64,000 nucleotides of DNA, from positions 2,480,001 through 2,544,000 of the forward strand of contig NZ_JBBKTT010000001.1 of the NCBI RefSeq assembly GCF_037892425.1. The letters are read 5' to 3'. The notes below the pieces were generated by a model, which was given only the letters and a program-made list of their open reading frames with translations, did no database searches and was not told the DNA's origin. A program made the position numbers and the translations under genes. Every line of letters starts with the position of its first letter. The first letter of the stretch is position 1. This DNA is from Lacibacter sp. H375. GTDB lineage: Bacteria > Bacteroidota > Bacteroidia > Chitinophagales > Chitinophagaceae. Below, one piece after another: positions 1-8,848 of the stretch.

Positions 1-612
1 TTTTTTGCCCCAACTGATTTATTTATTGGGACTAAGAATGACTCAGCAGTTAGCGGTTTTGAAAATCTTGGTACACAAATAACAACCGATGAGAACGGTG
101 GGGCATCTTACAAAGTTTTCCGAAAAAGATTTAATAGAGGAGACTCTGTTTCGGTTTTAATTGATTCAAGCAAAATTGTTTGCAGGAAACCTGCTAATAA
201 AATGCAACCAGCTTATGATCTAAAACCTATCACTCCATACCGCACCAATGTTGCGGTCACTGGTGAAGGCGTGGTAAAAGATTCGGTCAACGGAAGATGG
301 TGTACGGTCATCAAATCAAACACTACAACAACTATTCAATGGCCGGTGCAAACAGGTGTGGGTGATATTTATTCCATCACTGTAAAATATTATTACCCCA
401 AAGAACAAATAGTAAAAGCGAAATTGCAATTGTTTGATGCAGGTGGCAACAGGATGATGGATGAAGCTGTTCAGTTTACATTTACACGGATAGGCAAATG
501 GAACCAGTTTACCGTCAATACCGGTTCGCAGATCAATGCTGGAAATTATGTGGTGAAACTGGTAACAGAAAACGGAACTGAACTGGCTATATCAGGTATC
601 GAAATACAATAG
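1..612 (+). CDS. C-terminal part of a secreted carbohydrate-active enzyme (5' end outside window)
   Basis: The frame is open from base 1 to the TAG at 610-612, so the gene starts upstream; the first internal ATG at 202 is not a convincing start because coding continues through it. The visible 203 residues have no catalytic motif I recognise. The last ~135 residues are rich in Thr, Val, Ile and aromatic residues and alternate like a beta-sandwich, as in the malectin- or CBM-like modules that end many Bacteroidota GH2 enzymes. The gene lies 4 nt before a GH78 rhamnosidase and is probably in the same operon. That the missing part is a glycoside hydrolase is inferred from position and from this C-terminal module; the family cannot be told from what is here. 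Confidence 0.7.
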   Translation, partial: FFAPTDLFIGTKNDSAVSGFENLGTQITTDENGGASYKVFRKRFNRGDSVSVLIDSSKIVCRKPANKMQPAYDLKPITPYRTNVAVTGEGVVKDSVNGRWCTVIKSNTTTTIQWPVQTGVGDIYSITVKYYYPKEQIVKAKLQLFDAGGNRMMDEAVQFTFTRIGKWNQFTVNTGSQINAGNYVVKLVTENGTELAISGIEIQ

Positions 613-616
613 ATGA

Positions 617-3361
617 ATGATGAAGAAAACGATTCTCATTAATGCTTGCTTTTTGCTTTGTACAATTTTTGTGCACGCTCAGCAATTAACTGTTACCAAT
701 CTTCATTGCGAAAATCGCAACAATCCATTAGGCGTTGATGTAAAACAGCCCAAACTCAGCTGGCAATTACAATCATCTCAACAAAATATATTACAAACTG
801 CATTTCGCATTCTTGTTGCAGATGATGAAGCGATATTGAAAAAGAACATCGGGAATGTATGGGATTCGAAACAGATCAAATCTTCAGCTTCAATTCAAGT
901 TGCTTATTCTGGGAAAGCATTGCTGTCCGCTAAAAAATATTTCTGGAAAATACAAGTATGGGATAATAAAGGAAATTTTTCTGCATGGAGCAGTGCAGCT
1001 TATTGGCAAATGGGTTTATTGCAAACAAAAGATTGGAGTAACGCTAAATGGATCGGTTATGAAGAGATCAACGATACGGCCATTATTGCTCCACATGTGC
1101 ATCAGAGCGGCAAAAAAGCATGGGGTCCACGCAAAGATATTCTGCCTGTTCTACGGAAAGAATTTGCTGTTGCAAAAAAAATAAAACAGGCAACTGTGTT
1201 CATCTGCGGTCTTGGTCATTTTGAAGTAAGCATCAACGGAAAAAAGATCGGCGATCATTTTCTTGCACCCGGCTGGACGAATTACAGCAAACATGCTCAA
1301 TATGTAACCTTTGATGTAACGAAGAGTATACAAGAGGGAAAGAATGCTATTGGTGTAATGCTCGGCAATGGGTTTTATTATATCCCTTCTGAACGTTATC
1401 GTAAAATGACCGGTGCTTATGGTTATCCCAAACTGATTACAAAAACGGTGATCGAGTTTACTGATGGAACGAAACAGCAGATCATCAGCGATGAAAGCTG
1501 GAAGACCGACAAATCGCCCATCATCTACTCAAGCATATTTGGAGGCGAAGATTATGATGCTAATCTTTTTCAACAAGGTTGGAATGAACCGGGCTTTAAT
1601 GATGCGAAGTGGAAAAAAGTGATCATCACCAAAGGCCCTGCATTACTTGAATCGCAAATGAATGAACCTGTGAAAGTGATGCAACATCTGCCCACTAAAA
1701 CAAAACGTGAGTTAAAAACAGGCGTCACGTTGTATGATCTTGGACAAAATTTCTCCGGTGTTCCTTCCATTACAGTAAAAGGAAGCAAAGGTGATACGGT
1801 TAAATTAATTTGTGGTGAATTGATCAATGCAGACGGAACGGCTAATCAAACAGCAACAGGCAGTCCGTCTTTCTTTAGTTATATCTTAAAAGGCGATGGC
1901 GAAGAAAGCTGGCATCCGTTGTTTACATACACCGGCTTCCGTTATGTGGAAGTGCATTGCAAGCCGAAAGAAAATAATCAATTACTTCCGCAAATAATAA
2001 AACTGGAAGGATTACATATACGTAATGCAGCGAACACAGTTGGTTCATTCAGTTGTTCAAACGATCTGTTTAACCGCACACATACATTGATCGACTGGGC
2101 CATTAAAAGTAATATGGTGAGCGTGTTTACTGATTGTCCGCATAGGGAGAAACTTGGCTGGCTGGAAGAAACACATTTGGTGGGCGCTTCTGTTCATTAC
2201 AATTATGATGTGGCAGCGTTGAATAAGAAAGTGATCAACGACATGAAGAACGCACAGTATCCAAATGGAAAAATTCCGGAGATCGCTCCTGAGTTTACTG
2301 TTTTTACGCCACCGTTTGATGAATCGCCGGAGTGGGGAAGCGCAGCGATCATTTATTCCTGGTATAATTATCAATGGTATGGCGACAAAGAAACGTTGTT
2401 GCAATCGTATGATATGATGAAGGCATATGTGCTGTATCTGAAAAGCAAAGCGAATAACAATATTCTTTCGCATGGATTGGGCGATTGGTTTGATATTGGT
2501 CCGAAGAAATCAGGTTTTGCACAAATGACAAAGATGGGCATAACAGCGACTGCTACGTTTTATTATGATCTCAACATCATGATCAAAATAGCCACCATGT
2601 TGAAGAAGAATGATGATGTGAAATTCTATCAACAATTGGCAGCAGATATAAAAGCAGCTTTCAATAAAACTTTTTTTGATCCAATCAAATTGCAATACGA
2701 TTCTTCAAGTCAAACCGCCAATGCAATGGCATTGTATATGGGTTTGGTAGAAGAAAAAAACAGTCAGGCTGTTGTTGATGCGTTGATCCGTGAAATTAAA
2801 GGCAGGAACAATGCATTAACAGCAGGCGATATCGGTTACCGTTATGTGTTGAAAGCTTTGGAACAAGCCGGAAGAAGTGATGTGATCTTTGATATGAATT
2901 ATCGTGATGATGTGCCGGGTTATGGCTATCAACTCAAACATGGTGCTACTGCTCTTACCGAAAGCTGGCAGGCGTATGAATCAGTTTCAAATAATCATTT
3001 TATGTTGGGACATTTAATGGAATGGTTCTATGCCGGTCTTTCCGGTATCAAACAAACAGAACAGTCTGTAGCTTATAAAGAAATTATGATCAAACCTGAA
3101 GTAGTGGGTGATGTAACAAATGCAAAAGCATCATTTGAATCGCCTTATGGTTTAATCAAAAGTGAATGGGTAAAAACAACTTCATCATTTAACTTGCAGC
3201 TGCAAATACCTGCCAACAGCACAGCCGTTGTGTATGTTCCTGCAAAGCCAGGACAAACAGTTTTGCAGAATGGAAAGAAAGCAACGGCTGTTTATGCAAA
3301 TGGAAGAGCAGTCGTGAAGATTGGTTCAGGTAATTATCAATTTAGTGTAGCAAATAACTAA
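617..3361 (+). CDS. Alpha-L-rhamnosidase, GH78, secreted
   Basis: Expected to release terminal alpha-L-rhamnose from pectin side chains in the periplasm or at the cell surface. The 914-residue protein starts with a signal peptide ending in HAQ. It follows the GH78 order: N-terminal Ig-like domain (about 24-125, NPLGVDVKQPKLSWQLQ), Bac_rhamnosid_N region, concanavalin-like domain (DLGQNFSG), (alpha/alpha)6 barrel and C-terminal beta-sandwich. The barrel carries the signature DCPHREKLGW at 506-515, with D506 and general-acid candidate E511. The second catalytic carboxylate is E782 in GATALTESW. Length is normal for the family. The start at 617 (ATGATG) lies 4 nt after the previous stop, and a dehydrogenase gene follows after 11 nt, so this looks like an operon. 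A second GH78 at 33316 has the same architecture plus an extra domain. Confidence 0.95.
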   Translation: MMKKTILINACFLLCTIFVHAQQLTVTNLHCENRNNPLGVDVKQPKLSWQLQSSQQNILQTAFRILVADDEAILKKNIGNVWDSKQIKSSASIQVAYSGKALLSAKKYFWKIQVWDNKGNFSAWSSAAYWQMGLLQTKDWSNAKWIGYEEINDTAIIAPHVHQSGKKAWGPRKDILPVLRKEFAVAKKIKQATVFICGLGHFEVSINGKKIGDHFLAPGWTNYSKHAQYVTFDVTKSIQEGKNAIGVMLGNGFYYIPSERYRKMTGAYGYPKLITKTVIEFTDGTKQQIISDESWKTDKSPIIYSSIFGGEDYDANLFQQGWNEPGFNDAKWKKVIITKGPALLESQMNEPVKVMQHLPTKTKRELKTGVTLYDLGQNFSGVPSITVKGSKGDTVKLICGELINADGTANQTATGSPSFFSYILKGDGEESWHPLFTYTGFRYVEVHCKPKENNQLLPQIIKLEGLHIRNAANTVGSFSCSNDLFNRTHTLIDWAIKSNMVSVFTDCPHREKLGWLEETHLVGASVHYNYDVAALNKKVINDMKNAQYPNGKIPEIAPEFTVFTPPFDESPEWGSAAIIYSWYNYQWYGDKETLLQSYDMMKAYVLYLKSKANNNILSHGLGDWFDIGPKKSGFAQMTKMGITATATFYYDLNIMIKIATMLKKNDDVKFYQQLAADIKAAFNKTFFDPIKLQYDSSSQTANAMALYMGLVEEKNSQAVVDALIREIKGRNNALTAGDIGYRYVLKALEQAGRSDVIFDMNYRDDVPGYGYQLKHGATALTESWQAYESVSNNHFMLGHLMEWFYAGLSGIKQTEQSVAYKEIMIKPEVVGDVTNAKASFESPYGLIKSEWVKTTSSFNLQLQIPANSTAVVYVPAKPGQTVLQNGKKATAVYANGRAVVKIGSGNYQFSVANN

Positions 3362-3372
3362 TAAAGGATTTT

Positions 3373-4386
3373 ATGAAAGCATTAGTGTGTCAGCAGCCGG
3401 GTTCGTTTGAATATGTAGAAAAGGAAAGGCCAGAGATTCAACCCGGTCGTGCTATTTTAAAAGTAAAACGCATTGGTATCTGCGGAACCGATCTGCATGC
3501 CTTCGAAGGAACACAACCTTACTTTGCTTATCCACGCATACTCGGTCATGAGTTGGGCTGTGAAATTGTACAGGTTGATGCAGATGCAGGTTTTGAAGTA
3601 GGCGAGCATGTAACACTCATCCCATATTTTCATTGCGGCGAATGTATTGCCTGCAGGAATGGTTTGCCTAACTGTTGTGCGGCCATCAATGTATTTGGTG
3701 TGCATGTAGATGGCGGTATGATGGAATATATTTCTGTTCCCACATCGGCATTGCTGCATGGCGGCGATATGAGTTTTGATGAACTCGCATTGGTTGAGCC
3801 TTTGGCGATCGGTGCACATGGCATTCGCAGGGCAAATGTTCGTGCAGGTGAATTTGTATTGGTGATTGGTGCAGGCCCTATCGGTTTGGGCATTATGGAA
3901 TTTGGCCGCATAGCAGGTGGACAAGTAATTGCGATGGATGTAAACGATACCCGTTTAAATTTCTGTAAGGATAAATTAAAAGTACAACATACCATCAACC
4001 CATTAAATGAAGATATACTGCAACGATTAAAAGAAATTACCAATGGAGATATGCCAACAGTGGTGATTGATGCAACAGGAAATCAAAAAGCGATCAACAG
4101 TGCATTTCTATATATGGCGCATGGCGCAAGATATGTGTTGGTGGGTTTGCAGAAGGGAGAATTGATTGTTAGTCATCCTGAATTTCACAAACGGGAGGCA
4201 ACACTCATGAGCAGCCGCAATGCAACGCAGGAAGATTTTGATCATGTAATGATGTGTATGCGCAATAAACTGGTTGATCCGGCGACTTATATTACACATC
4301 GTGTAAAGTTTGATGAAGTGAAAGATAATTTCAAAAGCTGGTTGGATCCAAAGAATGGTGTGATCAAAGCAATGGTGGAACTGTAA
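3373..4386 (+). CDS. Zinc-dependent MDR alcohol/polyol dehydrogenase
   Basis: Medium-chain NAD(P)-dependent dehydrogenase, cytoplasmic, 337 residues. Catalytic zinc residues are C37 (GICGTD) and H59-E60 (GHE); the structural zinc site is the set C88, C91, C94, C102 with normal spacing. The Rossmann motif GAGPIGLG follows near residue 165. The family oxidises sugar alcohols, sugars or sugar acids (sorbitol, threonine, galactonate and RspB-like members). A clean AAAGGA precedes the ATG, 11 nt after the GH78 stop. Paired with the aldo/keto reductase that follows, it probably handles the deoxy-sugar freed by the rhamnosidase or another pectin monomer. The exact substrate cannot be read from sequence. 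Confidence 0.92.
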   Translation: MKALVCQQPGSFEYVEKERPEIQPGRAILKVKRIGICGTDLHAFEGTQPYFAYPRILGHELGCEIVQVDADAGFEVGEHVTLIPYFHCGECIACRNGLPNCCAAINVFGVHVDGGMMEYISVPTSALLHGGDMSFDELALVEPLAIGAHGIRRANVRAGEFVLVIGAGPIGLGIMEFGRIAGGQVIAMDVNDTRLNFCKDKLKVQHTINPLNEDILQRLKEITNGDMPTVVIDATGNQKAINSAFLYMAHGARYVLVGLQKGELIVSHPEFHKREATLMSSRNATQEDFDHVMMCMRNKLVDPATYITHRVKFDEVKDNFKSWLDPKNGVIKAMVEL

Positions 4387-4423
4387 CTTCGCATAAATTT
4401 TCAACAATTAAAAGAAAGGATAT

Positions 4424-5410
4424 ATGCAATACAGAACACTCGGTAAAACAGGAATGGATGTATCAGCCATCAGTCTCGGTACATGGCAGGTAGGTGGTAA
4501 ATGGGGCAGCGCATTTGATGAAAAAAATGCAGATGCCATATTAAATGTAGCAGTCGATAACGGCGTCAATTTTATTGACACGGCCGATGTATACAGCGAT
4601 GGAGAAAGCGAAAAAGCCATTGGCCATTTTCTCAAAACAAGAAAAGAAAAACTATTTGTTGCAACGAAATGTGGCCGGCAAATTCAGCCGCACGTGAACG
4701 AAGGTTATACGCCTGCTGTGTTACGCAAGTATGTGGAAGATAGTTTGAAACGTTTGCAGATTGAAACAATTGATCTGATTCAGTTGCATTGTCCGCCGAC
4801 AGCAGTCTATTATCGTCCGGAAATTTTTGGCATGTTTGATGAACTTAAGAAAGAAGGAAAGATCCAACATCTTGGTGTGAGTGTGGAGAAAATAGAAGAA
4901 GCATTAAAGGCCATTGAGTTCGATAATGTAACAACGGTGCAGATCATCTTCAATATGTTTCGTCAGCGGCCTGCAGAATTATTTTTTGAACAGGCGAAGA
5001 AGAAAAACATTGGTGTGATTGTACGGGTGCCATTAGCAAGCGGCCTATTAACGGGAAATTATACTGCACAAACCATATTTGAGAGCGGCGATCATCGACA
5101 GTTCAACCGCAACGGTGAAGCGTTTGATAAAGGCGAAACATTTTCAGGTATCGATTATGCAACAGGTTTGCAGGCTGTGGAAGAGTTAAAACAAATTGTT
5201 CCTGCAGGTAAATCATTAGCTGCATTGGCGTTGAAATGGATACTGGATTTTGATGCAGTAAGCACAGTTATCCCCGGCGCTTCAAAACCAGAGCAGGTAA
5301 CACGTAATCTTGAAGCATTGAATGAACCATCGCTCAGCAGCGAGCAGTTGCAACAGGTGCAGGCTGTGTATGAAAAATATATCAAAGCATCTGTGCATCA
5401 TTTGTGGTAG
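4424..5410 (+). CDS. Aldo/keto reductase
   Basis: NAD(P)H-linked aldo/keto reductase, cytoplasmic, 328 residues, single TIM barrel. The catalytic tetrad is visible: D52 and Y57 (DTADVY), K82 (VATKCG) and H122 (QLHC). The C-terminal cofactor loop reads VIPGASKPEQV. It most resembles the subgroup that includes L-fucose/pyridoxal dehydrogenase-type enzymes, so it may oxidise a 6-deoxyhexose to its lactone; this is a family-level inference. The start has AAAGGA 7 nt upstream. It lies 37 nt after the zinc dehydrogenase, and the two likely work in sequence on one sugar. Confidence 0.93.
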   Translation: MQYRTLGKTGMDVSAISLGTWQVGGKWGSAFDEKNADAILNVAVDNGVNFIDTADVYSDGESEKAIGHFLKTRKEKLFVATKCGRQIQPHVNEGYTPAVLRKYVEDSLKRLQIETIDLIQLHCPPTAVYYRPEIFGMFDELKKEGKIQHLGVSVEKIEEALKAIEFDNVTTVQIIFNMFRQRPAELFFEQAKKKNIGVIVRVPLASGLLTGNYTAQTIFESGDHRQFNRNGEAFDKGETFSGIDYATGLQAVEELKQIVPAGKSLAALALKWILDFDAVSTVIPGASKPEQVTRNLEALNEPSLSSEQLQQVQAVYEKYIKASVHHLW

Positions 5411-5471
5411 GATGATGATATCGTCTGACGGATAAAATAAATTGGCACGGATGCACAGAAATCATGGAATA

Positions 5472-7889
5472 ATGAAGTTGAATAAAAATATAGTAATCGT
5501 TGTTGCTTTTCTGTTGTTGAGTTTAATTTCATCAGCACAGGTTCGTTCAGTTGTTGATTTCAATATTGGCTGGAAATTCTTTTTAGGTAATGATAGTCTT
5601 GCAAGCGAAACAAACTACAACGATGCAAAATGGCGGAGTTTAAACCTGCCGCACGACTGGAGTATTGAAAGCAACTTCTCTTCTTCCTTTCCTGCAACCA
5701 ACCAGGGCGGTGCATTACCGGGTGGTGTTGGTTGGTATCGTAGAACATTTACCGTTCCTCTTACATCAAAAAACAAAGTAACACGTATTGAATTTGATGG
5801 CGTATATAAGAATAGTGAAGTATGGATCAACGGACATTATCTCGGTAAGCGTCCTTACGGTTATATCAACTTCTCTTATAATCTAACTCCTTATTTGATT
5901 TACGGTAAGTCAAATGTAATTGTAGTTAAAGTAGATAATAGTTTACAACCCGATTCAAGATGGTATAGCGGCAGTGGTATTTACAGAGATGTGAAATTGG
6001 TTACAACAAACAATATATCTATAGCAGAAGCCGGCGTATTTATCACAACACCCGTCATCAATAAAAACAAAGCAACTGTTGCTGTTCAATACAAGGTTTC
6101 AAACTCAGGTAATCAAAAAGAAATTGTAAACCTGTACACCGATGTGTATGATGCAGCAGGGAAGAAGATAGCTACATCAAAACATATTGTGCTACGTGCA
6201 ATACCTGCCGGTGGTTATTCATATGCTGACCAATTGCAAATCAACACGCCCATTCTTTGGTCAACTGCGAAACCTTATTTGTACAAAGCAATTACACGAA
6301 TTGAAAGCAATGGTCAATTGATCGATGAAGTAAAAACAAACTTTGGTATCCGTTCTTTCCGTTTCGATGCAGCCAACGGTTTCTTCCTCAACGATGAACC
6401 ACTAAAAATTCAAGGCGTTTGTATGCATCACGATCTTGGTGCATTGGGTGCAGCTTACAATCATGCTGCAGCAAAACGACAGTTGAAGATATTAAAAGAG
6501 ATGGGTGTGAATGCCATCCGTTTCTCACACAATCCACCGGCAGCAGCTATTCTTGATCTCTGCGATGAAATGGGTTTTTTTGTGCAGGTGGAAGCATTCG
6601 ATATGTGGAAGAAAAGAAAAAACAGATTCGATTACAATCTCTACTTCGATGAATGGCATGCACGTGATATACAGGCAATGGTGTTGCGTGATCGGAATCA
6701 TCCTTCTGTTTTTATGTGGAGCATCGGTAACGAAATAAGAGAACAGTTCGACAGCACTGGTACAACCATTGCCAAGCGATTAGTTGATCTTGTAAAAGCG
6801 ATCGATACAACACGACCCGTTACCTGCGCATTAACCGAAAACTTTCCTGAGAAAAACTTCATCTGGAAATCGGGAGCACTTGATGTGCTCGGATTCAATT
6901 ATAAGTTGTACGATTATGCAGAATTGCCCAAACGTTTCCCCGGTCAATCATTTGTTGCAACAGAAACAGCATCAGCTTTATCTTCAAGAGGTTCGTACGA
7001 CATGCCCAGCGATAGTAATCGTCTTTGGCCACCTGATGGTAAAACGCCAACAGTAAAAGGCAATGCAGATATGAGCGTATCGGCATACGATCATGTATAT
7101 GCCTATTGGGGTTCTTCGCATGAAGCTGCATTATTGGCGGTGAACAAATACAAATTCATGTCGGGCATGTTTGTATGGAGTGGTTTTGATTTTCTTGGCG
7201 AACCTGTTCCGTATGCATGGCCTGCACGTAGTTCATATTATGGTATAGTTGATCTGGCTGGTTTTCCAAAAGATGTGTACTATCTCTATCAAAGTGAATG
7301 GACTAAAAAACCTGTTCTTCATTTATTCCCGCATTGGAACTGGAACAAAGCTGATACCGTTGATGTATGGGCTTATTATAACAATGCCGATGAAGTGGAA
7401 TTATTTCTCAACGGTAAATCATTAGGCAGCAAAAGCAAGACAACCGATGTCTTACATATTAAGTGGCGTGTGCCTTATCAACCGGGCGTGTTAAAAGCTA
7501 TATCAAAGAAGAACGGAAAAGCAATACTTACTAAAGAGATCAGAACTGCTGGCGCACCTGCTAAAATTCAACTTATTGCAGATCGAACTAACTTAAAGGC
7601 CAATGGAAAAGATCTCTCTTTTATTACTGCAAGGCTGTTAGATAAAGATGGAAATATTGTTCCCGGTGCTGATCAACTTATTGAATTTTCTGTTAGCGGT
7701 CCGGCTTTTGTAGCTGGCACAGATAACGGCTACCCGGCCGATAGCAGCTCTCTCAAAAACCACAAACGTACAACCTGGAAAGGTATGGCATTGGCGATCA
7801 TACAATCGCAAGGAAAAAAGGGAAATATTACAGTTACTGCAAAATCAGCTGGATTAAAGTTGTCTGTTATTTCAATAAAAAGCGAGTAA
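5472..7889 (+). CDS. GH2 glycoside hydrolase (beta-galactosidase type) with DUF4982 and C-terminal Ig-like domain
   Basis: Secreted GH2 enzyme, 805 residues from the ATG at 5472. An in-frame TTG at 5442 would add 10 unlikely residues before the signal peptide, so 5472 is chosen; the signal ends SSAQ. Order: sugar-binding jelly roll (to about 180), Ig-like domain, TIM barrel, DUF4982-like domain (near WAYYNNADEVELFLNGKSLG) and a C-terminal Big/GH2_C5-like domain. General acid/base is E421 in SIGNE after NHPSVFMW; the nucleophile candidate is E498 in ATETASA. This architecture is typical of Bacteroidota exo-beta-galactosidases, but GH2 members with the same layout also act on glucuronides or arabinosides, so the sugar is uncertain. 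A pectic galactose or uronic acid branch fits the locus. Confidence 0.93.
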   Translation: MKLNKNIVIVVAFLLLSLISSAQVRSVVDFNIGWKFFLGNDSLASETNYNDAKWRSLNLPHDWSIESNFSSSFPATNQGGALPGGVGWYRRTFTVPLTSKNKVTRIEFDGVYKNSEVWINGHYLGKRPYGYINFSYNLTPYLIYGKSNVIVVKVDNSLQPDSRWYSGSGIYRDVKLVTTNNISIAEAGVFITTPVINKNKATVAVQYKVSNSGNQKEIVNLYTDVYDAAGKKIATSKHIVLRAIPAGGYSYADQLQINTPILWSTAKPYLYKAITRIESNGQLIDEVKTNFGIRSFRFDAANGFFLNDEPLKIQGVCMHHDLGALGAAYNHAAAKRQLKILKEMGVNAIRFSHNPPAAAILDLCDEMGFFVQVEAFDMWKKRKNRFDYNLYFDEWHARDIQAMVLRDRNHPSVFMWSIGNEIREQFDSTGTTIAKRLVDLVKAIDTTRPVTCALTENFPEKNFIWKSGALDVLGFNYKLYDYAELPKRFPGQSFVATETASALSSRGSYDMPSDSNRLWPPDGKTPTVKGNADMSVSAYDHVYAYWGSSHEAALLAVNKYKFMSGMFVWSGFDFLGEPVPYAWPARSSYYGIVDLAGFPKDVYYLYQSEWTKKPVLHLFPHWNWNKADTVDVWAYYNNADEVELFLNGKSLGSKSKTTDVLHIKWRVPYQPGVLKAISKKNGKAILTKEIRTAGAPAKIQLIADRTNLKANGKDLSFITARLLDKDGNIVPGADQLIEFSVSGPAFVAGTDNGYPADSSSLKNHKRTTWKGMALAIIQSQGKKGNITVTAKSAGLKLSVISIKSE

Positions 7890-7942
7890 TAACAACAGCA
7901 TATGGGTTACGGGAACGATTGCGTAATTTTTGGGTGAATAGT

Positions 7943-8004
7943 AAAATGTTCCATCTTAATAGCAAAACCTTACATTTTTAAGGCTGGTAGCAAATGTACC
8001 TTTA
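7943..8004 (+). promoter_or_regulatory. Promoter/operator copy 1 of a motif shared by three operons
   Basis: Three conserved blocks stand in fixed order: AAAATGTTCCATC then ATAGCAAA (7943-7966), ACATTTTTAAGG (7972-7983), and GTACCTTTA (7996-8004). The last block resembles the Bacteroidota -7 box TAnnTTTG. The same blocks recur at 38747-38809 and 48110-48172, each time upstream of the first gene of an operon. If transcription starts near 8011, the DUF3826 ATG at 8070 lies about 60 nt into the message, which supports 8070 over the TTG at 8022. Confidence 0.65.
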
Positions 8005-8069
8005 GTTCGTGAATGACATGATTGGATCTGGTCCAAAAACATTCATCTAAAACGATTAAATGCTGTAGA

Positions 8070-8810
8070 ATGAAAAGAAACTTGCTTGCATATAATAATT
8101 ATTATAAACTGATCGGTAGCATTTCTCCATCGCTCCGTTTATTTTCTGCAAACAAAATCCTCATTCTTTTTATTTCTTTTTTAATAGCAGCAGTTGTAAA
8201 TGCACAGGAAAATAAAACACCTGACCCTGCTTATATTAAAGTGATCACAGAACGTTCTGCCAAGATCGTTAACACACTTTCCATTAAAGATTCTGTACAG
8301 TATAAAAATGCATTAGCTGTACTTGTAAATCAGTATAACAGTATTAATAATATACACGAAGAAACTAAACTCGCTTTAGCAGCAATTAAACAGCAATCGA
8401 TCACCGCTCAGGAATCTGCTCTTCAGGTACAAAAGCAGGAAGAGAAAAAAGTAGCGCAGCTTCAGCAACTGCACAACTCTTTTCTTGCCGGGTTACAAAA
8501 GGTTATTTCTGAAGAGCAGATTGAGCTGGTGAAAAATGCTATGACTTACAATGTGCTGCATGTTACTTACACTGCATACCTCGACATGATCCCCACCCTG
8601 AAAGAAGACCAAAAAAAGAAAATCTATGATTGGCTGATAGAGGCAAGAGAACTGGCCATGGACGGAGAATCATCAGATAAAAAACACGCCATCTTTGGTA
8701 AGTACAAAGGCCGCATCAATAATTATCTTTCTGCTGCAGGTTACGATCTTACTAAAGAAAGAGAAGAATGGCAGAAAAGAATAAAAGCAAAAAACGAGTC
8801 TTCTAAATAA
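8070..8810 (+). CDS. DUF3826-like secreted protein
   Basis: 246 residues from the ATG at 8070. A TTG at 8022 is in frame, but it adds a cysteine-rich stretch and sits too close to the promoter. A hydrophobic segment ending VVNAQ (around residues 33-48) is a signal peptide with a long n-region. The mature part is almost all helical, with a coiled-coil-like middle (LQVQKQEEKKVAQLQQLHN) and a conserved-looking C-terminal half (YLDMIPTLKEDQKKKIYDWL, then SAAGYDL). It resembles the DUF3826 family, which I know from Bacteroidota polysaccharide loci; no biochemical function is established to my knowledge. It is the first gene of the SusC/SusD operon, so a periplasmic helper role in glycan use is likely. 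Confidence 0.75.
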   Translation: MKRNLLAYNNYYKLIGSISPSLRLFSANKILILFISFLIAAVVNAQENKTPDPAYIKVITERSAKIVNTLSIKDSVQYKNALAVLVNQYNSINNIHEETKLALAAIKQQSITAQESALQVQKQEEKKVAQLQQLHNSFLAGLQKVISEEQIELVKNAMTYNVLHVTYTAYLDMIPTLKEDQKKKIYDWLIEARELAMDGESSDKKHAIFGKYKGRINNYLSAAGYDLTKEREEWQKRIKAKNESSK

Positions 8811-8848
8811 ACAACTACTGATCATTATCATTCAACCCCAAAAGCAAA

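Noticed and set aside
1151-1333. Minus-strand open frames under the rhamnosidase and many other genes
   Set aside because: They lie fully antisense to well-conserved proteins, lack family motifs and have low-complexity Cys/His-rich translations.
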